13,472 nucleotides of DNA, taken from an uncultured Oscillospiraceae bacterium. Its GTDB lineage: Bacteria; Bacillota; Clostridia; Oscillospirales; Ruminococcaceae. Within the stretch, counting starts at the first letter, position 1. Each line of letters opens with the position of its first letter. Positions 7,743-13,070 of this stretch are shown piece by piece. The notes beneath the pieces are model-generated. The model did not search any database. It saw only the letters and a list, made by a program, of their open reading frames with translations, and was not told the DNA's origin. Location: contig CAUABB010000018.1 of NCBI GenBank assembly GCA_958427155.1, positions 1-13,472 on the forward strand. Direction: 5' to 3'. The position numbers and the translations under genes were made by a program.

Positions 7743-8036
7743 ATGAATATTACTGACATTAAAATCCGCAAGCTACTCAATGACGGTCGCTTGCGTGCCG
7801 TTATTTCCATTACTCTGGATGACGAGCTAGCCGTACATGATATTAAAGTGGTACAGGGGCCGGAACGACTTTTTGTTGCAATGCCGAGCCGACGGGAGGA
7901 AAACGGTACTTTCCGGGATATTGTCCATCCCATTTCCTTCGAAGCCCGTCAATATCTAGAAGCACAAATTCTGGACGCATATGACCACGCAATCAACGGT
8001 CCAGAAAAGCCATTTTCTGCTGTACACGAGCAATAA
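7743..8036 (+). CDS. spoVG: Septation / RNA-binding regulatory protein SpoVG
   Basis: SpoVG is a small conserved Firmicute regulator. In Bacillus it affects asymmetric septation and sporulation; in other genera it binds nucleic acid and controls surface and virulence genes. The 97-residue product has the family's typical length and reads as SpoVG throughout: M-N-I-T-D-I-K-I-R-K-L, L-R-A-V-I-S-I-T-L-D-D-E-L-A-V-H-D-I-K-V-V (18-38), F-V-A-M-P-S-R-R (44-51) and F-R-D-I-V-H-P-I (57-64). The start is ATG at 7743 after a strong GGGAGGAG site. In several clostridia spoVG is close to murC, purR and glmU; here murC is divergent next door and the others are absent. I could not find a matching sigma-H promoter upstream. 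Confidence 0.96.
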   Translation: MNITDIKIRKLLNDGRLRAVISITLDDELAVHDIKVVQGPERLFVAMPSRREENGTFRDIVHPISFEARQYLEAQILDAYDHAINGPEKPFSAVHEQ

Positions 8037-8198
8037 ATTTCTCAGCCTTCTTGATCAGAATTGGCATCAGAATACACCAGAAACGAAAAAGAACCATTGT
8101 GCATCCTGCTCCCCCAAGATATACCAAACAGCTTACTCAACAAAAATTTGTGATTTTTCACAAAAATCACATTTTCCTTACAAAACAATAAAAAATTC
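8037..8198. other. spoVG 3' spacer with overlapping A+T-rich inverted repeats
   Basis: No gene is visible. At 8147-8170 two inverted repeats overlap: TTTGTGA-tttt-TCACAAA (8147-8164) and GTGATTTTT-cac-AAAAATCAC (8150-8170). They are mutually exclusive as RNA hairpins. They may serve as a weak spoVG terminator or as a protein-binding site upstream of the promoter at 8199. Confidence 0.4.
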
Positions 8199-8227
8199 TT
8201 GCATTTATATTAAATGCGTATTATAAT
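8199..8227 (+). promoter_or_regulatory. Sigma-A promoter with palindromic operator in its spacer
   Basis: TTGCAT (8199-8204) is followed by a 17-bp spacer and a perfect TATAAT (8222-8227). The 17-bp inverted repeat GCATTTA-tat-TAAATGC (8201-8217) covers most of the -35 and the spacer, a typical position for a repressor operator. No coding region lies downstream on this strand. Confidence 0.75.
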
Positions 8228-8233
8228 ATTTTT

Positions 8234-8317
8234 TGTCGTTAAAAACATCTTTGCTGTTAGAGTAGGGATTATTTATTTGTCAAAGGCGTCTGCGTAATAA
8301 TGCGGGCGTTTTTTTTT
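8234..8317 (+). ncRNA. Candidate small RNA of about 85 nt
   Basis: The predicted transcript starts near 8234, just after the promoter at 8199-8227, and ends in an intrinsic terminator at 8287-8317. It has no start codon with a ribosome binding site and no open frame of useful length. It lies between the convergent spoVG and AEC permease genes and ends only 8 bp before the permease stop codon on the other strand. It matches no RNA family I can name. The alternative is that the terminator simply closes spoVG, but that gene ended 250 bp earlier and would not explain the promoter. Confidence 0.5.
8287..8317 (+). terminator. Rho-independent terminator, + strand specific
   Basis: Stem 8287-8294 (CGTCTGCG) pairs with 8301-8308 (TGCGGGCG) around a TAATAA loop, followed by nine T. 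Three of the eight pairs are G-U wobbles that exist only in + strand RNA; on the - strand they become mismatches. The element therefore acts on + strand transcripts and not on the convergent permease gene. Confidence 0.85.
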
Positions 8318-8325
8318 CGCTTGTT

Positions 8326-9285
8326 TTACAACATCATCTGAGCAATTCCGACAATCAACGGCATCGTTATGATTGATAAAAGGGTGGATATCGAAACCAG
8401 ATTTACTGAAAGCTCCGTATCCTGTCCAAATTTCGAAGAAAACATTGTAACCGATGCACCAACTGGTGCGCTCGCCGCAATGACAATCGCAGCCATCATA
8501 ATATTGTGGATACCACAAAGTAAAAAGACCCCGAGCGTGATAAGTGGCACTGCCAAAAGCCTTAAAAACATTGTCAGGTAAACTTTCGGATCTTTCAGAG
8601 CTGAGAGAATTCGCGCATCTGCCAGATGATACCCAACAATAATCATAGGAACCGGCGTATTTAACGCGGCAAGATGGGAAACAGGAGCAGCGATCACTTC
8701 AGGCAAGGTAAAGGAAGTCAAAAAGAACACCACTCCGACAACGAGTCCTATTACACCGGGATTGAAAACCAATTTTTTTATTGAAAGAGTTCTCTGTGTT
8801 TGTTCATCGGCGCTGCTATCTTTTTTACTCATTAAAACCAGCCCGTAACTCCAAAGAAGCAGATTAAAGATAGCGATATACGCGGCTCCGTAAAAAACGC
8901 CGTCCGATCCCAGCAGCGCCTCCTGAAGCGGAACGGCCATAAAAGCCGCGTTCGAGAACACAACCGAAAACCGCATAACTTTCTGACGCGCTTTGTTTTT
9001 ATCCCGTAGCAGGGGGATGCCAAGCAGTATTCCCAACAGGTGAACGCCGACAGCCGACAGCACGGCAAGCCCTAATCCCAAAAGCATATTCGAATCAAAT
9101 TCCCGCTGAAACGACTGAATAATCACGCAGGGAATAACAACCGTCAACACAAGCTCTGTCATCCCCTTGACCGCGCTTTCAGAAAACAGCCGAATCTTCC
9201 CGCAGACAAAACCGACTCCAACCAAAATAAAAAGAATTAACACCTGCTGCGCGACTTCTAAAAAATTTTCTGCCAAACAAGACAC
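8326..9285 (-). CDS. AEC-family (auxin efflux carrier-like) permease
   Basis: This integral membrane transporter of the AEC family has 319 residues, the usual length. Bacterial members export or import organic acids such as malate or malonate; the substrate here cannot be read. About ten hydrophobic segments fall in two halves, separated by a basic, polar loop near 152-172 (S-K-K-D-S-S-A-D-E-Q-T-Q-R). Family features are the N-terminal Q-V-L-I-L-F-I-L-V-G-V-G-F (14-26), L-V-L-T-V-V-I-P-C-V-I (45-55) with a mid-helix proline, F-N-P-G-V-I-G (174-180) and the late A-S-A-P-V-G-A-S-V-T-M-F (271-282). GTG at 9285 has AAGGA 6 nt upstream; TTG at 9276, with AGGAG 8 nt upstream, is an equally good start. 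It is a single gene on the - strand, convergent with the candidate small RNA. Confidence 0.92.
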   Translation of the reverse strand: MSCLAENFLEVAQQVLILFILVGVGFVCGKIRLFSESAVKGMTELVLTVVIPCVIIQSFQREFDSNMLLGLGLAVLSAVGVHLLGILLGIPLLRDKNKARQKVMRFSVVFSNAAFMAVPLQEALLGSDGVFYGAAYIAIFNLLLWSYGLVLMSKKDSSADEQTQRTLSIKKLVFNPGVIGLVVGVVFFLTSFTLPEVIAAPVSHLAALNTPVPMIIVGYHLADARILSALKDPKVYLTMFLRLLAVPLITLGVFLLCGIHNIMMAAIVIAASAPVGASVTMFSSKFGQDTELSVNLVSISTLLSIITMPLIVGIAQMML

Positions 9286-9317
9286 TCCTGTTCCTTAAAC
9301 CTTAAATATGATTAAAC

Positions 9318-9323
9318 ATTATA
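9318..9323 (-). promoter_or_regulatory. Possible -10 element of the AEC permease gene
   Basis: TATAAT reads leftwards 33 bp before the GTG start. No convincing -35 lies 16-18 bp upstream, so this is a weak call. Confidence 0.3.
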
Positions 9324-9570
9324 CTTTAATAGTTTACCCTTTTCCTTCTTCTTCTGCAACGATTTTTTCCATTTTCAACAGCTACTCTAAATCCCTATAG
9401 AATATACATTTAAAAATTAGTCTTTTTGGAAAGTTAATTCCCGCTCCTTTAAAACTTATAGTATTATATATATGCTTTATACAATAAATTGATTTTTAAT
9501 ATAACACCATATATCAGTAACAGCAATCGGAAACTGAATTATCATTTTCTTTTTATAATTTCTTTCACAC
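9324..9570. other. A+T-rich non-coding spacer upstream of the AEC gene
   Basis: The whole gap between the permease and nrdG is about 319 bp. Apart from the possible -10 at 9318 and the terminator at 9571, it is A+T rich and has TA-repeat tracts around 9460-9500. I see no gene, no conserved RNA and no clear repeat in it. Confidence 0.4.
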
Positions 9571-9605
9571 AAAAACAGCCGATGGATTTTCCATCGGCTG
9601 TTTTT
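9571..9605 (-). terminator. Intrinsic terminator of the nrdD-nrdG operon
   Basis: Perfect 15-nt arms (9571-9585 and 9591-9605; core ACAGCCGATGG) surround a 5-nt loop. T runs follow on both strands, so it can act in both directions. It begins inside the nrdG stop codon, so it ends that transcript immediately. Confidence 0.9.
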
Positions 9606-10129
9606 TAATATTCTTCTTTATCAGCCCACGACACCGAAACAGCTTCTCCCCGTTTCAAACTTTCCTTGATATCAAGAATTCGCTGGTTCTTAGATCCGCG
9701 AAACTTTAAAAGTAGGCTTTTTTCCGCCTCAATAAACCTTCCGTCCACTAAAATATCTGTCTCTTCTAAAAGAGCGGAAATTCCAGACTCCGTTTCTCCC
9801 TTTTCCAAAAGCTGTTCGAACGTATACCCAGAATAGGTCATCACATCCATTCCGCGAGCGTGAATCCCCTTTGCCAGTTCCGCCAGCGGTTCCGGCTGAC
9901 AGAAAGGCTCTCCACCACTTAAAGTCACACCTTTCAACAAAGGGTTTTTATCAATCTCCGTCAAGATGCGTTCTGTCTCCACAATCTTCCCGCCCTCAAA
10001 GGGATGGGTGGCCGGATTATGGCAGCCAGGGCAATGATGCGGACAGCCCTGCGTAAAAACAACAAAACGAATTCCAGGCCCGTCAACAACTGATTCCCGA
10101 ATAATCCCGGAAATACGCAACTGTGACAT
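9605..10129 (-). CDS. nrdG: Anaerobic ribonucleoside-triphosphate reductase activating protein (radical SAM activase)
   Basis: NrdG uses S-adenosylmethionine and a [4Fe-4S] cluster to make a 5'-deoxyadenosyl radical, which abstracts hydrogen from the glycine of the class III ribonucleotide reductase. The 174-residue protein has the cluster motif C-P-H-H-C-P-G-C (Cys29, Cys33, Cys36), preceded by the activase signature S-V-V-D-G-P-G-I-R (13-21), and the SAM-binding S-G-G-E-P (71-75). The start is ATG at 10129, one base after the TGA of the upstream small gene; its GGAG site lies in the end of that gene, so translation is probably coupled. Here its substrate glycine is probably on the separate 62-residue protein and not on NrdD itself. 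Confidence 0.95.
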   Translation of the reverse strand: MSQLRISGIIRESVVDGPGIRFVVFTQGCPHHCPGCHNPATHPFEGGKIVETERILTEIDKNPLLKGVTLSGGEPFCQPEPLAELAKGIHARGMDVMTYSGYTFEQLLEKGETESGISALLEETDILVDGRFIEAEKSLLLKFRGSKNQRILDIKESLKRGEAVSVSWADKEEY

Positions 10130-10130
10130 A

Positions 10131-10319
10131 TCAGATCATCTCCACGTTAGAGGTATCTCCGGGTTTAAAGTGTTTAACGCGGTCCCGCTCTTCAGCACGT
10201 TTGGCATCATTAAAGAAATCCAAAGTTCCCACCAGGTAACCAGTAATTCTGCGGATCCTCTCAAAACCGACGCCTTCGCCAATTCCTTTTTCCATTACTT
10301 CTGTATTCTGTTCTGCCAT
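10131..10319 (-). CDS. Stand-alone glycyl-radical domain of the class III ribonucleotide reductase
   Basis: The 62-residue protein carries what is normally the C-terminal end of NrdD: F-E-R-I-R-R-I-T-G-Y-L-V-G-T-L-D (19-34) followed by A-K-R-A-E-E-R-D-R-V-K-H (39-50). Gly27 (codon 10239-10241) in R-I-T-G-Y-L aligns with the radical glycine of NrdD proteins (R-x-C-G-Y-L-G or R-I-T-G-Y-Y). The upstream nrdD product lacks this segment, so this is inferred to be the radical-carrying subunit, acting in trans much as GrcA/YfiD replaces a damaged pyruvate formate-lyase end. The start is the second ATG, at 10319: AGAAAGGAAG lies 8 nt upstream, while the ATG at 10340 has AAAAGG touching it and no spacing. 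The frame is closed upstream by TGA, and no remnant of the zinc ribbon precedes it. It is 145 nt downstream of nrdD and 1 nt from nrdG. Confidence 0.85.
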   Translation of the reverse strand: MAEQNTEVMEKGIGEGVGFERIRRITGYLVGTLDFFNDAKRAEERDRVKHFKPGDTSNVEMI

Positions 10320-10464
10320 TTTTAAAACTTCCTTTCTCATCCTTTTATCTCAAACATATCTCAATCAAAAGAGTTTAAAACACGTAACACAAATATATCT
10401 TACAAAAACTCAGGCAATTGATTACAACTCACACTGTACTGCGAATTTATATCAGAGCTTTCTC
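10320..10464 (-). other. Gap between nrdD and the glycyl-radical domain gene
   Basis: After the TAG of nrdD the next 145 nt are A+T rich and hit stops in every frame. There is no continuation of NrdD, no intein or intron signature and no strong hairpin. No near-consensus promoter was found, so the small gene is most likely transcribed with nrdD. Confidence 0.5.
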
Positions 10465-12729
10465 CTATCGCGCCCCATAAAATTGTGGGATATTGGGGTA
10501 CTTCTTACGCAGCTCTGCAAGCTTCTCCGGTGAAATGGCTTCTCCTTCTCGTCTTCCGCAACGCGGGCAGACATCTCCGATAATCCCCGTATAGCCGCAG
10601 ACCGGATCACGGTCAACCGGATGGTTAATAGAACCGTACCCGATTCCGGATTCTTTCATGCAACGAACAATTGCCTCAAATGCCTCCAGATTGTCACAAG
10701 GGTCGCCGTCCATTTCGATATAGCTGATATGTCCGCCGTTGGTCAGTTCATGATAAGGCGCTTCCCGTTTAATCTTATCAAAAGCGCTGATTTCATAATA
10801 AACCGGAACATGAAAACTATTCGTATAGTATTCCCGGTCGGTAACACCAGGGATGTTCCCGTAAATTTTCCGATCCATCTTAACAAAACGGCCTGCGGTC
10901 CCCTCTGCAGGAGTTCCAATTACCGAGAAGTTGAGTCCTGTTTTCTGTGAAGCCTCATCTGCCCGCTTGCGGATATATCCAACAATTTCGAGTCCCAGGT
11001 TTTGTGCCGTCTGGCTTTCACCATGATGCTCACCTACCAAAGCTTTCAGGCATTCCGCAAGTCCGATAAAGCCCATCGTCAAAGTCCCGTGCTTTAGCAC
11101 CTCACCAACTTCATCATCAGGACCAAGTTTATCTGAGTCAATCCAAATTCCCTGTCCCATCAGGAACGGATAATTTTTAACCCTTTTTTTCGCCTGAATC
11201 TGGAACCGCGCTAGAAGCTGATCGATCACCAAATCAATCTTACGGTCAAGCTCCTCAAAGAAAAAGTCAATATCTCCTTTAGATTTCAGCGCAATTCGCG
11301 GCAAGTTGATGGTTGTGAAACTCAAATTTCCCCGCCCATAGACAATTTCACGGTCCTTGTCGTAATGATTCGCAATAACGCGGGTACGGCAACCCATATA
11401 AGCAATTTCCGTTTCCGGATGCCCTTCCCTGTAATACTGCTTATTAAACGGTGCGTCCAGAAAAGAAAAGTTTGGGAACAACCGTTTTGCGGAAACACGA
11501 CAGGCGAGTTTAAACAAATCATAATTAGGGTCTCCGGGGTTATAGTTTACTCCTTCTTTTACTTTAAAGATATGAATTGGAAAGATTGGTGTTTCACCAT
11601 TCCCCAGACCCTTTTCCGTAGCAAGAAGGACATTTTTAATAATCATCCGCCCCTCCGCAGAAGTATCCGTTCCATAATTAATGGAGGAAAACGGGATCTG
11701 CGCACCGGCACGGGAGTGCATCGTGTTCAGGTTATGCACCAGCGCCTCCATTGCCTGAAAGGTAGCGCGTTCTGTCTCCTGAAATGTGTTTTTTAGAACG
11801 AAATGCTGAATTTTTTCAACGGTCTCTTTCGGCAATGTCTTCTCCATAAAAGCCGCTTCCTTAGCCTGATAACCGTTTTCGTCCGTTAAGGTTGGAACCA
11901 TCTGAAGCGCCTCATATAAACCGTCTAGATACCCATCTATATTCTCAATATCAGAAAGGAGTTCCAACGCTTTGCAGAGATTTTTCCGATACAGTTTAGC
12001 ATAAGTTTTACGCACACCGGGGGCCATTCCGTAATCAAAATTCGGAATGCTCTGTCCTCCGTGCTGATCGTTTTGATTAGACTGAATTGCAATGCAGGCC
12101 AACGCCGAATAGCTCGCGATATCGTTTGGTTCCCGCAGAAAGCCATGTCCGGTTGAAAAGCCACCCTTGAACAGTTTTTCAATATCAATCTGACAGCAGG
12201 TCGTTGTCAGCGTAAGGAAATCCAGATCATGGATGTGAATATCTCCCTCATTATGCGCCTTGGCATGCTTCGGATCCAAAATAAACATATTATAAAACTG
12301 CTTTGCGCCCTCGGAACCATATTTCAGCATGGTTCCCATCGCGGTATCGCCGTTGATGTTGGCGTTTTCCCGTTTAAGGTCGTTTTCGCTCGAGTCTTTA
12401 AAGGTAAGGTCTTCATAAACTTTCATCAGACGGGTATTCATTTCACGAACTCTGGTCCGTTCACCCCGGTAGAGGATAAAAGCCTTAGCGGTTTGAGCAT
12501 GTCCGTCCTCAATTAAAATTTTTTCCACCGCGTCCTGAATCTGTTCGACCGTAGGCTCGGCAATTCCCAAATCCTGCTCAATATAATTACTAACCTTTTG
12601 AGCAATTTCTCTGGCAGTCTCATAATCTTTTCCGCCAATTGCTTCTGCCGCCTTATAAACAGCTACCGCTATTTTATCGAGATCAAACGTCACTCTGCGT
12701 CCATCCCGCTTGATAATTGATGTAATCAT
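10465..12729 (-). CDS. nrdD: Anaerobic (class III) ribonucleoside-triphosphate reductase large subunit, without glycyl-radical C-terminus
   Basis: NrdD reduces ribonucleotides to deoxyribonucleotides in anaerobes. The 754-residue protein starts with an ATP-cone (about 1-95: I-I-K-R-D-G-R-R-V-T-F-D...K-A-F-I-L-Y-R) for dATP/ATP control. The barrel region contains D-I-H-I-H-D-L-D-F, H-S-R-A-G-A-Q-I-P-F-S-S-I-N and M-G-C-R-T-R-V, whose Cys447 is the likely thiyl-radical residue, then G-R-G-N-L-S-F-T-T-I-N-L-P. Near the end a zinc ribbon reads V-C-G-Y-T-G-I-I-G-D-V-C-P-R-C-G with three cysteines (711, 721, 724); Asp occupies the place of a usual fourth. It then ends with a 28-residue tail (Lys/Glu-rich, finishing Q-F-Y-G-A-R) and has no R-I-T-G-Y-L glycyl-radical segment. 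That segment is in the next gene. The start is ATG at 12729 with GGAGG 8 nt upstream; the in-frame TTG at 12756 lies inside an NrdR box and is not used. Confidence 0.93.
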   Translation of the reverse strand: MITSIIKRDGRRVTFDLDKIAVAVYKAAEAIGGKDYETAREIAQKVSNYIEQDLGIAEPTVEQIQDAVEKILIEDGHAQTAKAFILYRGERTRVREMNTRLMKVYEDLTFKDSSENDLKRENANINGDTAMGTMLKYGSEGAKQFYNMFILDPKHAKAHNEGDIHIHDLDFLTLTTTCCQIDIEKLFKGGFSTGHGFLREPNDIASYSALACIAIQSNQNDQHGGQSIPNFDYGMAPGVRKTYAKLYRKNLCKALELLSDIENIDGYLDGLYEALQMVPTLTDENGYQAKEAAFMEKTLPKETVEKIQHFVLKNTFQETERATFQAMEALVHNLNTMHSRAGAQIPFSSINYGTDTSAEGRMIIKNVLLATEKGLGNGETPIFPIHIFKVKEGVNYNPGDPNYDLFKLACRVSAKRLFPNFSFLDAPFNKQYYREGHPETEIAYMGCRTRVIANHYDKDREIVYGRGNLSFTTINLPRIALKSKGDIDFFFEELDRKIDLVIDQLLARFQIQAKKRVKNYPFLMGQGIWIDSDKLGPDDEVGEVLKHGTLTMGFIGLAECLKALVGEHHGESQTAQNLGLEIVGYIRKRADEASQKTGLNFSVIGTPAEGTAGRFVKMDRKIYGNIPGVTDREYYTNSFHVPVYYEISAFDKIKREAPYHELTNGGHISYIEMDGDPCDNLEAFEAIVRCMKESGIGYGSINHPVDRDPVCGYTGIIGDVCPRCGRREGEAISPEKLAELRKKYPNIPQFYGAR

Positions 12730-12750
12730 CAGCCTTTCCTCCATCGGAAG

Positions 12751-12766
12751 ACACAATATATTGTGT
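12751..12766. promoter_or_regulatory. NrdR box, proximal
   Basis: The perfect 16-bp palindrome ACACAATATATTGTGT equals the consensus site of the repressor NrdR, which controls ribonucleotide reductase operons in response to bound (d)ATP. It lies just downstream of the predicted transcription start and 22 bp before the nrdD start codon. Confidence 0.92.
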
Positions 12767-12782
12767 CTTTTTATCTACAGTT

Positions 12783-12798
12783 ATACATTATAGTGTAT
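12783..12798. promoter_or_regulatory. NrdR box, distal, overlapping the -10
   Basis: The imperfect palindrome ATACATTATAGTGTAT keeps the C-x-x-TATA-x-x-G core and agrees with the proximal box at 12 of 16 positions when read on the - strand. The centres are 32 bp apart (16-bp gap), about three helical turns, the arrangement known for paired NrdR boxes. It covers the -10 hexamer, so binding would block RNA polymerase. Confidence 0.85.
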
Positions 12799-12815
12799 GC
12801 TCTTTGATAAGTCAA
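12787..12815 (-). promoter_or_regulatory. Sigma-A promoter of the nrd operon
   Basis: On the - strand TTGACT (12810-12815) is followed by a 17-bp spacer and a perfect TATAAT (12787-12792). Transcription should begin near 12780, about 50 nt before nrdD. The overlap with the distal NrdR box explains how the operon can be repressed. Confidence 0.9.
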
Positions 12816-12884
12816 GGGATGATCTTTAACTTTACGCCGAAATTTTACACAAAGAAAGAAGTAATTCTTTGAGAAGAAGTAACA

Positions 12885-12913
12885 TTGATTTTTCAGAAAG
12901 ATTGTGATAGAGT
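12885..12913 (+). promoter_or_regulatory. Probable promoter upstream of the MFS gene / candidate small RNA
   Basis: TTGATT (12885-12890) is followed by a 17-bp spacer and TAGAGT (12908-12913), preceded by TG in the extended -10 position (TGATAGAGT). Both hexamers match consensus at 4 of 6 positions, helped by the extended -10. It diverges from the nrd promoter. Confidence 0.5.
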
Positions 12914-12920
12914 ACTAGCG

Positions 12921-13002
12921 TATTCTGATTTTGTTTTACATTTTGTAAAAGTAATTATCAGAAAAACAGCCGGTATACCATTTGGGTATTGGCTGTATTT
13001 TT
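12921..13002 (+). ncRNA. Structured leader or small RNA upstream of the MFS gene
   Basis: The predicted RNA of about 82 nt begins after the promoter at 12885-12913. It holds a two-part stem: outer TTCTGAT (12923-12929) with ATCAGAA (12957-12963), inner TTTTACA (12934-12940) with TGTAAAA (12944-12950). A terminator hairpin follows directly. No leader peptide with a ribosome binding site is visible. I recognise no known riboswitch. It could be an independent small RNA, or an attenuator controlling the MFS gene that starts 68 nt later. Confidence 0.45.
12966..13002 (+). terminator. Intrinsic terminator upstream of the MFS gene
   Basis: Arms 12966-12976 (ACAGCCGGTAT) and 12986-12996 (GTATTGGCTGT) pair in + strand RNA with three G-U wobbles around a 9-nt loop, followed by ATTTTT. 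As the wobbles do not pair on the other strand, this acts on rightward transcripts. The only upstream rightward promoter is the one at 12885. Confidence 0.75.
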
Positions 13003-13043
13003 ATGATACAACAGAAAAAGTAGCTTCTTTCAGTTTTGTCCCT

Positions 13044-13056
13044 GATAAAGTTTATC
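13044..13056. promoter_or_regulatory. Palindrome at the MFS ribosome binding site, possible operator
   Basis: A perfect 13-bp palindrome, GATAAAgTTTATC, ends directly before the GGAGAGG ribosome binding site. One central base is too short for an RNA loop, so a protein-binding site is more likely than a hairpin. The binding protein is unknown. Confidence 0.35.
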
Positions 13057-13070
13057 GGAGAGGAAAAATC

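Noticed and set aside
8280..8325. The hairpin at 8287-8308 as terminator of the AEC permease gene.
   Set aside because: On the - strand the wobble pairs become mismatches and no T run follows the hairpin.
10320..10340. ATG at 10340 as the start of the small glycyl-radical gene (69 residues).
   Set aside because: AAAAGG abuts this ATG with no spacing, while the ATG at 10319 has AGAAAGGAAG at a normal distance.
10320..10470. The split of NrdD could be a sequencing or recent frameshift error in an otherwise fused gene.
   Set aside because: There are 145 non-coding nt between the two frames, the small gene has its own well-spaced ribosome binding site and N-terminal extension, and NrdD has an extra C-terminal tail. 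A single indel cannot produce this.
11365..11796. A 143-codon + strand open frame within the nrdD region.
   Set aside because: It is antisense to conserved NrdD motifs and has no ribosome binding site or recognisable domain.
12730..12756. TTG at 12756 as the nrdD start (763 residues).
   Set aside because: The extra codons overlap the perfect NrdR box and lack a ribosome binding site; ATG at 12729 has GGAGG 8 nt upstream.
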